The notes beneath the pieces are model-generated. The model did no database searches. It saw nothing but the letters and a program-made list of their open reading frames with translations, and was not told where the DNA came from. 6,089 nucleotides of DNA from OCS116 cluster bacterium (GTDB lineage Bacteria; Pseudomonadota; Alphaproteobacteria; Rhizobiales; OSC116): the NCBI GenBank assembly GCA_002402005.2, contig NVUS02000226.1, positions 1 to 6,089 on the forward strand, given 5' to 3'. Of this stretch, positions 1 to 5,980 are shown piece by piece (position 1 is the stretch's first letter; every line of letters begins with the position of its first letter). Both the position numbers and the translations under genes were made by a program.

Positions 1-364
1 ACAATTTGGCAAACATCTCAACCAATTCCAAGCCTTACAATTTAAATTAGCCGACATGTTAACCGAGCTTAAAGCCGCCAAACTCATGGTCTATAACGCC
101 GCCGCCAGCATAGATGACAAATCGGCTGATAAAACCGAAACCTGCGCCATGGCCAAACGCTTCGCCACCGATGCCTGTTTCAATATTGTCGACGAGGCGC
201 TACAATTACACGGCGGCTACGGCTATATTAAAGAATACGGCGTCGAACGCGTATTGCGCGATTTACGCGTGCATCGCATCCTAGAAGGCACCAACGAAAT
301 CATGCGCCTAATCATCGCCCGCAACGCCATAAAAAAAGCCGAACAAGGCAGCTTATTCATTTAG
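1..364 (+). CDS. Acyl-CoA dehydrogenase, C-terminal fragment (probable isobutyryl-CoA dehydrogenase)
   Basis: This is the last 120 residues of a flavin-dependent acyl-CoA dehydrogenase; the N-terminal two thirds lie left of the window. The frame is open from base 2, upstream of the first ATG at 56, and begins with the QFGK...FQALQFKLADM segment that is internal in this family, so ATG 56 is not the start. The all-helical C-terminal domain is visible. It includes LQLHGGYGYIKEYGVER (fragment residues 68-83), RDLRVHRILEGTNEI, and the probable catalytic base Glu in LEGTNE (fragment residue 95, bases 284-286). Family enzymes oxidise acyl-CoA to 2-enoyl-CoA with FAD and pass electrons to electron-transferring flavoprotein. 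The substrate is inferred from the next gene: an acyl-CoA dehydrogenase directly before mmsB is typically the isobutyryl-CoA dehydrogenase of valine breakdown. Another short or branched-chain acyl-CoA is possible. The stop TAG (362-364) forms the first bases of the mmsB ribosome binding site. Confidence 0.93.
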   Translation, partial: QFGKHLNQFQALQFKLADMLTELKAAKLMVYNAAASIDDKSADKTETCAMAKRFATDACFNIVDEALQLHGGYGYIKEYGVERVLRDLRVHRILEGTNEIMRLIIARNAIKKAEQGSLFI

Positions 365-370
365 AGGGAA
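363..370 (+). promoter_or_regulatory. Ribosome binding site of mmsB, fused to the preceding stop codon
   Basis: AGAGGGAA lies 7 nt before the ATG at 378. Its first two bases, A363 and G364, are also the last two bases of the TAG stop of the acyl-CoA dehydrogenase. A ribosome terminating on the first gene therefore stands on the initiation signal of the second, which favours coupled translation. The same TAGAGGGAA string recurs at the aldehyde dehydrogenase/SDR junction on the other strand. Confidence 0.7.
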
Positions 371-377
371 GATAAAA

Positions 378-1265
378 ATGACAAATATTGGTTTTATAGG
401 CCTAGGCAATATGGGCAGCCCCATGGCCGCAAATCTAATCAAAGCCGGCCATCATGTAACCGGTTTCGATCTATCGGCTGATGCGCTCGCTGCATTCAAA
501 GCCATTGGCGGCATCCCAGCCTCATCGGCCATAGATGCGGTAATCGATGCCGACATCGTCATCACCATGCTCCCCGCTGGTAAACATGTCGATGCTGTTT
601 ATTGCGGCGAGGGCGGCTTGCTCACCGCCGCCAAATCAGGCACATTATTCCTCGACAGCTCGACCATAGATGTCGAAACCGCTCGCAAAGTCGCATCCGC
701 CGCAGCCGATGCCAATATGCTAATGATGGATACCCCCGTTTCAGGCGGTGTTGGCGCAGCAATCGCCGGCACACTCACCTTCATGTGCGGCGGCAGTGAT
801 GAAGCCTTCGCCAAAGCCAAGCCGATATTAGACGTTGTCGGTGGCAACATCATCCACGCCGGCGCGTCAGGCACAGGTCAAGCTGCCAAAATCTGTAACA
901 ATATGATGCTTGGCATTCAAATGATCTCAGTCTGCGAAGCCTTCGCTATGGCCGATGCCCTAGGCCTAGATCGTCAAAAATTATACGATATTTCAAGCAA
1001 AGCCTCAGGTCAATGCTGGTCACTCACCACCTATTGCCCCGTCCCAGGCCCTATCCCCACAACCCCAGCCAATAACGACTACGAGCCAGGTTTCGCCACA
1101 GCTATGATGTTAAAAGACCTACGTCTCGCAGCCGATGCCGCCAAAGCTGTCGGCGTCAATACCCAAATCGGCCAAAAAGCCAAAGAACTATACGAAGCGA
1201 TGAGCGAAGCCGGCTTAGACAACAAAGATTTCTCAGCCTATTTCGAATTCATGTCACAAAAATAA
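378..1265 (+). CDS. mmsB: 3-hydroxyisobutyrate dehydrogenase
   Basis: This cytoplasmic enzyme oxidises 3-hydroxyisobutyrate to methylmalonate semialdehyde with NAD+, a late step of valine degradation. The 295-residue length is usual for the family. The N-terminal Rossmann domain opens with GFIGLGNMG (GxGxxG, residues 8-13). Asp31 at the end of the second strand favours NAD+ over NADP+. The substrate-binding signature of beta-hydroxyacid dehydrogenases is DTPVSGG at 118-124. The catalytic lysine is Lys171 in GQAAKICNN, and the C-terminal helical domain carries the conserved Lys-Asp pair at 246-247 (MLKDLRLA). The ATG at 378 is supported by the ribosome binding site at 363-370 and by the Rossmann fold starting at residue 3. 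The gene follows the acyl-CoA dehydrogenase by 13 nt and is almost certainly cotranscribed with it. The alternative within the superfamily, tartronate semialdehyde reductase, is less likely given the neighbour. No truncation or missing key residue is seen. Confidence 0.93.
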   Translation: MTNIGFIGLGNMGSPMAANLIKAGHHVTGFDLSADALAAFKAIGGIPASSAIDAVIDADIVITMLPAGKHVDAVYCGEGGLLTAAKSGTLFLDSSTIDVETARKVASAAADANMLMMDTPVSGGVGAAIAGTLTFMCGGSDEAFAKAKPILDVVGGNIIHAGASGTGQAAKICNNMMLGIQMISVCEAFAMADALGLDRQKLYDISSKASGQCWSLTTYCPVPGPIPTTPANNDYEPGFATAMMLKDLRLAADAAKAVGVNTQIGQKAKELYEAMSEAGLDNKDFSAYFEFMSQK

Positions 1266-1278
1266 GGTTGCGAGGGTA

Positions 1279-1299
1279 GGGCGCTTAAATACAGCGCCC
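1279..1299. terminator. Hairpin at the convergent gene ends (possible weak bidirectional terminator)
   Basis: GGGCGC (1279-1284) and GCGCCC (1294-1299) form a perfect 6-bp, all-G/C stem with a 9-nt loop. It lies 13 nt after the mmsB stop, and its loop contains the TAA stop of the SDR gene (1285-1287 on the - strand). The position between two converging operons suggests a transcription end signal for both. No T-run follows the stem on either strand, so it is not a canonical Rho-independent terminator. It may instead be an RNA 3'-end stabiliser or a chance consequence of the Gly-Arg codons ending the SDR gene. Confidence 0.35.
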
Positions 1300-2031
1300 G
1301 CCATCCACTTCCATCGCCACACCCGTCACCATGCTGGCTTCATCCGAGCATAAAAAACAAGCTGCATTGCCCATATCCTCAGGGGTCGAAAATCGCCCAA
1401 TCGGAATGGTGCTCAAAAACTTAGCCCGAATCTCAGGCGTATCTTCACCCATAAATGTTTTCAACAACGGCGTTTCACCCGCCACCGGGTTAATCGCATT
1501 ACACCGAATTCCAAACGGCGCCAACTCCACAGCCATGCCCCGCGTAGCCGTAATCATCGCCCCTTTGGTCACATTATACCAAGTTAAATTAGGCCGTGGG
1601 CTAACCCCACCAGTCGATGCTAAATTCAAAAACACACCAGATTTTTGTTTCTTAAAATAAGGCACAGCATACCGCGCCGCCAAAAACACCGACTTCACAT
1701 TTACGTTCATCAACTTATCAAACAAGTCTTCACTAACATCTTCAAGCGGCTGTGGCACATGCCCCATACCGGCATTATTGACCACAATGTCCAAACCACC
1801 AAAATGCGCAATCGTACCTTCAATCAAACTCTTCATGTCAGCATCTTTAGATACATCTACAGCAATAAAATGCCCGGCGTCACCTAGTGAATCAGCCACT
1901 TTCATACCATTGTCAGCGTTAATATCTGCCACAATAACTTTCGCGCCCTCGGCCACAAATTTGCGCACAATGCCCTCGCCAAAGCCCGATCCACCGCCGG
2001 TAACTATGGCTATTTTTCCATCTAATCTCAT
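1285..2031 (-). CDS. Short-chain dehydrogenase/reductase (classical SDR)
   Basis: This is an NAD(P)-dependent oxidoreductase of 248 residues, the usual length of a classical SDR, interconverting an alcohol and a ketone or aldehyde in the cytoplasm. In order it shows the cofactor motif TGGGSGFG (11-18), an acidic Asp36 at the end of the second strand (NAD preferred), NNAG (85-88), and the catalytic tetrad Asn111, Ser139, Tyr152, Lys156 (YNVTK). The C-terminus ends in VDGGRCI. After the active site the usual Pro-Gly is replaced by NPVAGET (181-187). An in-frame ATG at 2049 would add six residues, MDRGKN. I prefer the ATG at 2031 because AGAGGGA lies just ahead of it and the family N-terminus MRLDGKIAIVTG starts there. 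It is the last gene of the operon, 10 nt after the aldehyde dehydrogenase. Generic annotations such as 3-oxoacyl-ACP reductase or glucose 1-dehydrogenase are possible, but the operon points to a catabolic alcohol dehydrogenase. The substrate is unknown. Confidence 0.92.
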   Translation of the reverse strand: MRLDGKIAIVTGGGSGFGEGIVRKFVAEGAKVIVADINADNGMKVADSLGDAGHFIAVDVSKDADMKSLIEGTIAHFGGLDIVVNNAGMGHVPQPLEDVSEDLFDKLMNVNVKSVFLAARYAVPYFKKQKSGVFLNLASTGGVSPRPNLTWYNVTKGAMITATRGMAVELAPFGIRCNAINPVAGETPLLKTFMGEDTPEIRAKFLSTIPIGRFSTPEDMGNAACFLCSDEASMVTGVAMEVDGGRCI

Positions 2032-2036
2032 ATTTT

Positions 2037-2043
2037 TCCCTCT
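2037..2043 (-). promoter_or_regulatory. Ribosome binding site deciding the SDR start
   Basis: On the - strand AGAGGGA (2043 to 2037) lies 5 nt before the ATG at 2031. It begins inside the TAG stop of the aldehyde dehydrogenase (2044-2042). It falls downstream of the alternative ATG at 2049, so it can only serve the inner start. That is the main reason for choosing 2031 over 2049. Confidence 0.65.
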
Positions 2044-3493
2044 ATCCATGCTTAATCGCCACAGTCTTGGTCACCGAAAACCCATACAAAGCCTCAAAAC
2101 CTTTTTCCCGACCATGCCCAGAACCTTTTACCCCGCCAAATGGCAGCTCAACACCACCCCCAGCACCATAATTATTAATAAAAACTTGCCCGACATGCAG
2201 CTTCTTAGCCATGCGCAACTGCCGCCCGCCATTCTCAGTCCACACCCCAGCCACAAGGCCAAAGTCAGTCCCATTAGCAATGCGCACCGCATCAGCCTCA
2301 TCCTCAAACGGAATAATCACTTGCACAGGCCCAAAAATCTCCTCCTGCGCCAACCGATGCTCTGGCGAAACATTTCCAAATAAAGTCGGCAATATATAAG
2401 ACCCACCTTTAGGCAAATCACCCGCATAATCCCCTTGCGCCAACATCTCCAAACCATCAGCCTCAGCAATTTTCAAATACCCGTCCACAATTTGTTGTTG
2501 GCGCTTACTAATCATCGGCCCTAAATCCAAATCATCCATCGCATTGCCAACTCTAAGCTTTTCATATCGCGCCACCATCCCCGCAACCACGTCATCATAA
2601 ATTCCGCGCTGCACAAGAATCCGCGATGCAGCCGAACAAGTCTGCCCCGCATTCTGTATTCCGCCATTCACCAAAAACGGCATAGCCGCATCCAAATCAG
2701 CATCATCAAATACAATCTGTGGCGATTTCCCGCCCAATTCCAAAGTCACAGGTATCACATGTTCCCCGCCAGATTGCTGCACCATTGTGCCAACCGCGTT
2801 AGAGCCTGTAAAACTAATATGATGAACGCCTTCATGCGCCGTTAAAGCCGCCCCAGCCTCAGTCCCAATGCCAGGCACAATGTTCAAAGCCCCCGCAGGC
2901 AACCCAGCCTCCACGGCAATATCGCCCAAAGCCAACGCCGTCAAACAAGCCTCCTCAGCAGGCTTCAAAACCGCCGCATTGCCCATAGCCAACGCCGCCC
3001 CCACACTGCGGCCAATAATCTGCATCGGGTAATTCCATGGTATAATATGCCCCGTCACCCCATGCGGCTCACGCAAAGTATAAACCGTAAACCCATCCAT
3101 AAATGGAATGCTATCCCCATGAATTTTGTCACAAGCCCCCGCATAAAATTCAAAATACCGCGCCATCGCAATCACATCATTACGCGCCTGCGTCAAAGGC
3201 TTGCCAACATCCTTAGCTTCCATTTCAGCCAATTCATCAATATGCGTCAACACAATTTCGCCCATTCGCGCCAAAACCCGCCCACGCTCCACAGCCGTCA
3301 TCGCGCCCCATTCACTATCCAATGCCGCCTGCGCCGCCACAACCGCCGCATGAATATCCGCAGCAGAGCCACGCGCAACCTGCGCCAATGTCTCACCAGT
3401 AGAGGGATTCATCAATTCAACAAATCGACCGCTCACGCTGTCACGCCACACACCACCAATAAATATCTGCTTACTATCAAACGTAAAACTCAT
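2042..3493 (-). CDS. NAD(P)-dependent aldehyde dehydrogenase
   Basis: This enzyme oxidises an aldehyde to the carboxylic acid with NAD(P)+ in the cytoplasm. At 483 residues it has the full length of the ALDH superfamily. Visible landmarks are Asn154 in PWNYP (oxyanion hole), Lys177 in LKPAE (cofactor binding), FTGS (228-231), the general base Glu252 in LELGG, the catalytic Cys286 in NAGQTC, EEIFGP (384-389) contacting the nicotinamide ribose, and PFGGVKGSGHGRE (451-463). All key residues are present, so it should be active. The style resembles the betaine-aldehyde/broad-specificity group, but I cannot assign the substrate. It is not obviously the CoA-acylating methylmalonate-semialdehyde type, so it should not be assumed to complete the neighbouring valine pathway. 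The start ATG overlaps the TGA of the ABC ATPase gene in ATGA, with GGAGAAAGAG upstream as ribosome binding site. The TAG stop is embedded in the SDR ribosome binding site. Position between transporter and SDR suggests it acts on a product of the imported solute. Confidence 0.93.
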   Translation of the reverse strand: MSFTFDSKQIFIGGVWRDSVSGRFVELMNPSTGETLAQVARGSAADIHAAVVAAQAALDSEWGAMTAVERGRVLARMGEIVLTHIDELAEMEAKDVGKPLTQARNDVIAMARYFEFYAGACDKIHGDSIPFMDGFTVYTLREPHGVTGHIIPWNYPMQIIGRSVGAALAMGNAAVLKPAEEACLTALALGDIAVEAGLPAGALNIVPGIGTEAGAALTAHEGVHHISFTGSNAVGTMVQQSGGEHVIPVTLELGGKSPQIVFDDADLDAAMPFLVNGGIQNAGQTCSAASRILVQRGIYDDVVAGMVARYEKLRVGNAMDDLDLGPMISKRQQQIVDGYLKIAEADGLEMLAQGDYAGDLPKGGSYILPTLFGNVSPEHRLAQEEIFGPVQVIIPFEDEADAVRIANGTDFGLVAGVWTENGGRQLRMAKKLHVGQVFINNYGAGGGVELPFGGVKGSGHGREKGFEALYGFSVTKTVAIKHG

Positions 3494-5106
3494 ACTTGCT
3501 CTTTCTCCAAACGCCGTAATGTCGCCTGTAAATCTGGCGTCGCCGCCAATAATTGTTTGGTATATTCATGCTGAGGGTCATCAAACACTTTTGCAGTTGC
3601 CCCATGCTCAACAATCTGCCCACGATACATCACCAAAACCCGATCCGTCACCGCCCGCACCACATGCAAATCATGCGATATAAACAAATAAGCCAGCCCT
3701 TGTTCAACCGCCAATTGATTCAACAAATCCAAAACCTGCTCCCGAATGGACACATCCAAAGCCGAAACAGGCTCATCCGCCACAATCAGTTTAGGCCGCG
3801 TAATAATCGCCCGTGCAATCGCAATCCGCTGCCGTTGTCCGCCAGAAAATTCATGCGGGTATTTATCCGCATCTTCCGCCCTAAGCCCAACATGCATCAA
3901 CGCCTCAGCAATCCGTTCATCACGCACCGCGCGGCCAATGTCCTTAACCAATTGCAACGGCTCAGCCACCAGCCGGCCAACTTTATGCCGCGGGTTAAAA
4001 CTCCCATAAGGGTCCTGAAATACCACCTGCATATTGCGTCTTTTCTCCCGCAAAGCATCACGGCTCAAAGCAAATAAATCATCACCCAAAAACTCTATCT
4101 GACCGGTTGTAGGTTTATTCAAAGCCAACAAAGTCCGCGCCAAGGTCGATTTTCCACACCCAGATTCGCCAACCAATCCAACACTCTCACCCGCTTCAAT
4201 CTGAAATGAAACATCATTCACAGCCTTCAAATAACGCGTAGGCGCAAACAGGTTCTGGCGCGGCAGTCGGTACTGGCGCGTTAAATCCTTCACCGCCATC
4301 ATTGGCGCGTCAGATGGCTTAATGTCACTAGCCGTCTTAGGTTTTACCTTAGATGCCGCAAGTAATTTCTTAGAATAAGGATGTTGCATATCCCGAAAAA
4401 ACGCGAGCGTCTTCCCGCGCTCAACAATCTCCCCATCCTTCATCACTGCAATGCGGTCAACCATCTGCGCCACCACAGCCAAGTCATGGGTAATCAACAA
4501 TAAAGCACTATCATGCTCAGCAGCCAATTCGCGCAACAAATCCAATATCACGGCTTGCGTGGTCACATCCAACGCCGTCGTTGGCTCATCAGCAATCAAC
4601 AATTTCGGGTTCATCGCAATCGCAATCGCAATCACCACCCTTTGCCGCTGCCCGCCCGACAATTCATGCGGATAACGTTGCGGCGAAAACCGCGCAGGCG
4701 GCAACCCAACCTCATCCAACAGGCGCAAAACTTTTTCCTCAGCCGCACGACGCGAAATCCCCAAATGAAATCGCAACCCTTCAGCAATCTGGTCACCAAT
4801 CGTCTTCACAGGGTTCAACGCCGTCATTGGCTCCTGAAAAATCATCGCCATGTCTCGCCCACGTATGCGGCACATAGCATTCTCATTCATCGCAAGCAAA
4901 TCCTTGCCATCAAACAATATCTCACCCGTCAACTTGGCAGATGGCGGCAACAACCGCATAGCCGCCAAACTAGTAATCGATTTCCCAGAGCCAGACTCCC
5001 CAACCAACCCAACAGCTTCACCCGCTTCTATGGTTAAATCAATGTCCCGCAATATCTGCGTATTACCAAAGCTCAACGCCAAATTTTTAATCTCAAGCAA
5101 ACTCAT
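3490..5106 (-). CDS. Peptide-type ABC importer, double ATP-binding protein (DppD-DppF fusion type)
   Basis: This 538-residue cytoplasmic subunit carries both nucleotide-binding domains of a PepT-family importer on one chain, as in YejF or GsiA. Domain 1: Walker A GESGSGKS (36-43), Q-loop Gln91, signature LSGGQ (149-153), Walker B LLIADE (169-174), His207. Domain 2: Walker A GESGCGKS (313-320), Q-loop Gln364, signature FSGGQ (420-424), Walker B LIVADE (440-445), His478. Both sites look catalytically complete. Each domain ends in the family's extension (HPYSKKLLAA, HEYTKQLLAATPDL), and a roughly 18-residue linker of low conservation joins them. An in-frame ATG at 5157 would add 17 residues (MMGCGIF...), but these are read through the end of the permease gene and are unlike the family. 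The ATG at 5106, one nt after the permease TGA and 7 nt after a GGGGG stretch, gives the expected MSLLEIKNL start. Its 3' end overlaps the aldehyde dehydrogenase by 4 bp. The transported solute (peptide, glutathione, nickel chelate or other) cannot be read from the ATPase. Confidence 0.95.
   Translation of the reverse strand: MSLLEIKNLALSFGNTQILRDIDLTIEAGEAVGLVGESGSGKSITSLAAMRLLPPSAKLTGEILFDGKDLLAMNENAMCRIRGRDMAMIFQEPMTALNPVKTIGDQIAEGLRFHLGISRRAAEEKVLRLLDEVGLPPARFSPQRYPHELSGGQRQRVVIAIAIAMNPKLLIADEPTTALDVTTQAVILDLLRELAAEHDSALLLITHDLAVVAQMVDRIAVMKDGEIVERGKTLAFFRDMQHPYSKKLLAASKVKPKTASDIKPSDAPMMAVKDLTRQYRLPRQNLFAPTRYLKAVNDVSFQIEAGESVGLVGESGCGKSTLARTLLALNKPTTGQIEFLGDDLFALSRDALREKRRNMQVVFQDPYGSFNPRHKVGRLVAEPLQLVKDIGRAVRDERIAEALMHVGLRAEDADKYPHEFSGGQRQRIAIARAIITRPKLIVADEPVSALDVSIREQVLDLLNQLAVEQGLAYLFISHDLHVVRAVTDRVLVMYRGQIVEHGATAKVFDDPQHEYTKQLLAATPDLQATLRRLEKEQV
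4613..4633. repeat. Short tandem repeat ATCGCA, 3.5 copies, within the ABC ATPase gene
   Basis: ATCGCA is repeated three times and followed by ATC. On the coding (-) strand it encodes the alternating Ile-Ala run at residues 159-164, directly after the first signature motif LSGGQRQR. The unit is six bases, so gain or loss of a copy would keep the reading frame and only change the length of the signature helix. The corresponding helix in domain 2 (IAIARAI) is similar in sequence, so the repeat may simply reflect codon choice on a conserved protein pattern. Confidence 0.6.
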
Positions 5107-5107
5107 A

Positions 5108-5980
5108 TCACCGCCCCCGCCGCAATTTAGGGTCAAAAATATCCCGCAACCCATCACCCAACAAGTTCAAACCAAGCACTGCAAACACAATCGCAATCCC
5201 CGGAAAAATCGCCAAATAAGACGCAAAATACATCATAGTCTGCGCCTCAGACAACATCTTGCCCCAGCTAGGGTCAGGCGGCTGCGTACCCAGCCCCAAA
5301 TAACTCAATCCCGCCTCAATCAAAATCCCCAGCGAAAACTGTATCGTCCCTTGCACAATTAAAATATTCAGCAAGTTCGGCATAATATGCTCAACCGTAA
5401 TCCGCACCCGACTTTTACCCGATGTCTGCGCACTTAAAATAAATTCCCGCTGCCACAAAGCCAGAGACCCGCCATGCGCCAACCGCGCAAAAACAGGAAT
5501 GTTAAATATCCCAATGGCAATCATCGCATTAATTGCACTCGGCCCAAATATCGCTGTAAACAACACAGCCAATAACAAAGACGGAAACGCAAAAATAAAA
5601 TCATTAGTCCGCATGATCACATCACTGCCCCAGCTCCGACTAGCCGCGGCAGCCGCACCCAAAGGCACCCCAATTGCCATGCCAATACTAACCGCCACAA
5701 TCGCCACCGCAATCGAGTTCCGCGCCCCCACCATCAACATAGAAAAAACATCACGCCCAAAATGGTCAGTTCCCAACCAATTCGTCGCATCAGGCCAATG
5801 CAATTTATTGCCAATGTCCAATTCAGTCACCTCAAACGGCGTCCAAAAAAACGACAGTAAAGCCATAAACAACACCGACCCCGTAATCAAAGCTCCAATA
5901 AAAAAACTCCGGTTCCTCAAAGCTTTTCGCCCCAAATCACCCCAAGTCTCCCGCTCATCAGAAAAATTATAATCACTCAT
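5108..5980 (-). CDS. Peptide-type ABC importer permease, DppC/OppC family
   Basis: This is the inner-membrane permease of a dipeptide/oligopeptide/nickel-type ABC importer, pairing with a DppB-type partner. At 290 residues the length is typical. A short polar N-terminus precedes a first membrane segment at about 26-46. Then come the family motif LGTDHFGRDVFS (69-80), further membrane segments at about 88-112, 127-147, 149-166, 204-224 and 253-274, and the cytoplasmic EAA-type loop that docks onto the ATPase (about 178-202, with Gly188 and IMPN at the end). The conserved EAGLSYLGLG...PSWG (222-240) is also present. An ATG at 6025 would add 15 residues that overlap the end of the upstream permease. 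The ATG at 5980 is chosen because AAGAGGG sits 6 nt before it. The gene overlaps the DppB-type stop by 8 nt (ATGAGTGA) and ends one nt before the ATPase start, indicating coupled translation of the transporter subunits. Substrate unknown. Confidence 0.94.
   Translation of the reverse strand: MSDYNFSDERETWGDLGRKALRNRSFFIGALITGSVLFMALLSFFWTPFEVTELDIGNKLHWPDATNWLGTDHFGRDVFSMLMVGARNSIAVAIVAVSIGMAIGVPLGAAAAASRSWGSDVIMRTNDFIFAFPSLLLAVLFTAIFGPSAINAMIAIGIFNIPVFARLAHGGSLALWQREFILSAQTSGKSRVRITVEHIMPNLLNILIVQGTIQFSLGILIEAGLSYLGLGTQPPDPSWGKMLSEAQTMMYFASYLAIFPGIAIVFAVLGLNLLGDGLRDIFDPKLRRGR

Noticed and set aside
599..874. 91-residue - strand and 65-residue + strand open frames inside mmsB
   Set aside because: They are out of frame with a gene showing the full 3-hydroxyisobutyrate dehydrogenase motif set; no independent support.
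397..968. Ten-base inverted pair TAGGCCTAGG (397-406) and CCTAGGCCTA (959-968) within mmsB
   Set aside because: The arms are over 550 bp apart, and each falls in codons for Gly-Leu-Gly or Leu-Gly-Leu, so protein constraint and chance explain it.
1266..1284. Promoter or small gene in the space between mmsB and the SDR
   Set aside because: Only 19 bases are available, with no -10/-35 pattern and no room for an RNA gene.
1778..2383. 201-residue open frame on the + strand opposite the SDR and ALDH genes
   Set aside because: It is rich in Pro, Ser, Asn and Ile without any domain pattern, and lies wholly antisense to two genes with complete catalytic motifs. The A+C-rich strand makes chance open frames common here.
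3047..4077. Two + strand open frames of about 175 residues (3047-3574, 3553-4077)
   Set aside because: Both are Arg/His/Asn/Pro-rich translations antisense to the ALDH and ABC ATPase genes, with no recognisable fold and no convincing ribosome binding site.
3490..5106. Fusion of two ABC ATPases as an unusual event
   Set aside because: One-piece double ATPases are common among PepT-family importers (YejF, GsiA type), so this is ordinary.
4513..5362. + strand open frames 4513-5037, 4581-4877 and 4850-5362
   Set aside because: They mirror conserved ABC motifs in the opposite strand. The Gln/Arg/Pro-rich composition follows from the base skew, not from selection on a protein.
5499..5972. 157-residue + strand open frame opposite the DppC-type permease
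   Set aside because: Its apparent hydrophobic stretches arise from the antisense of membrane-segment codons. It is entirely inside a gene with strong family motifs.
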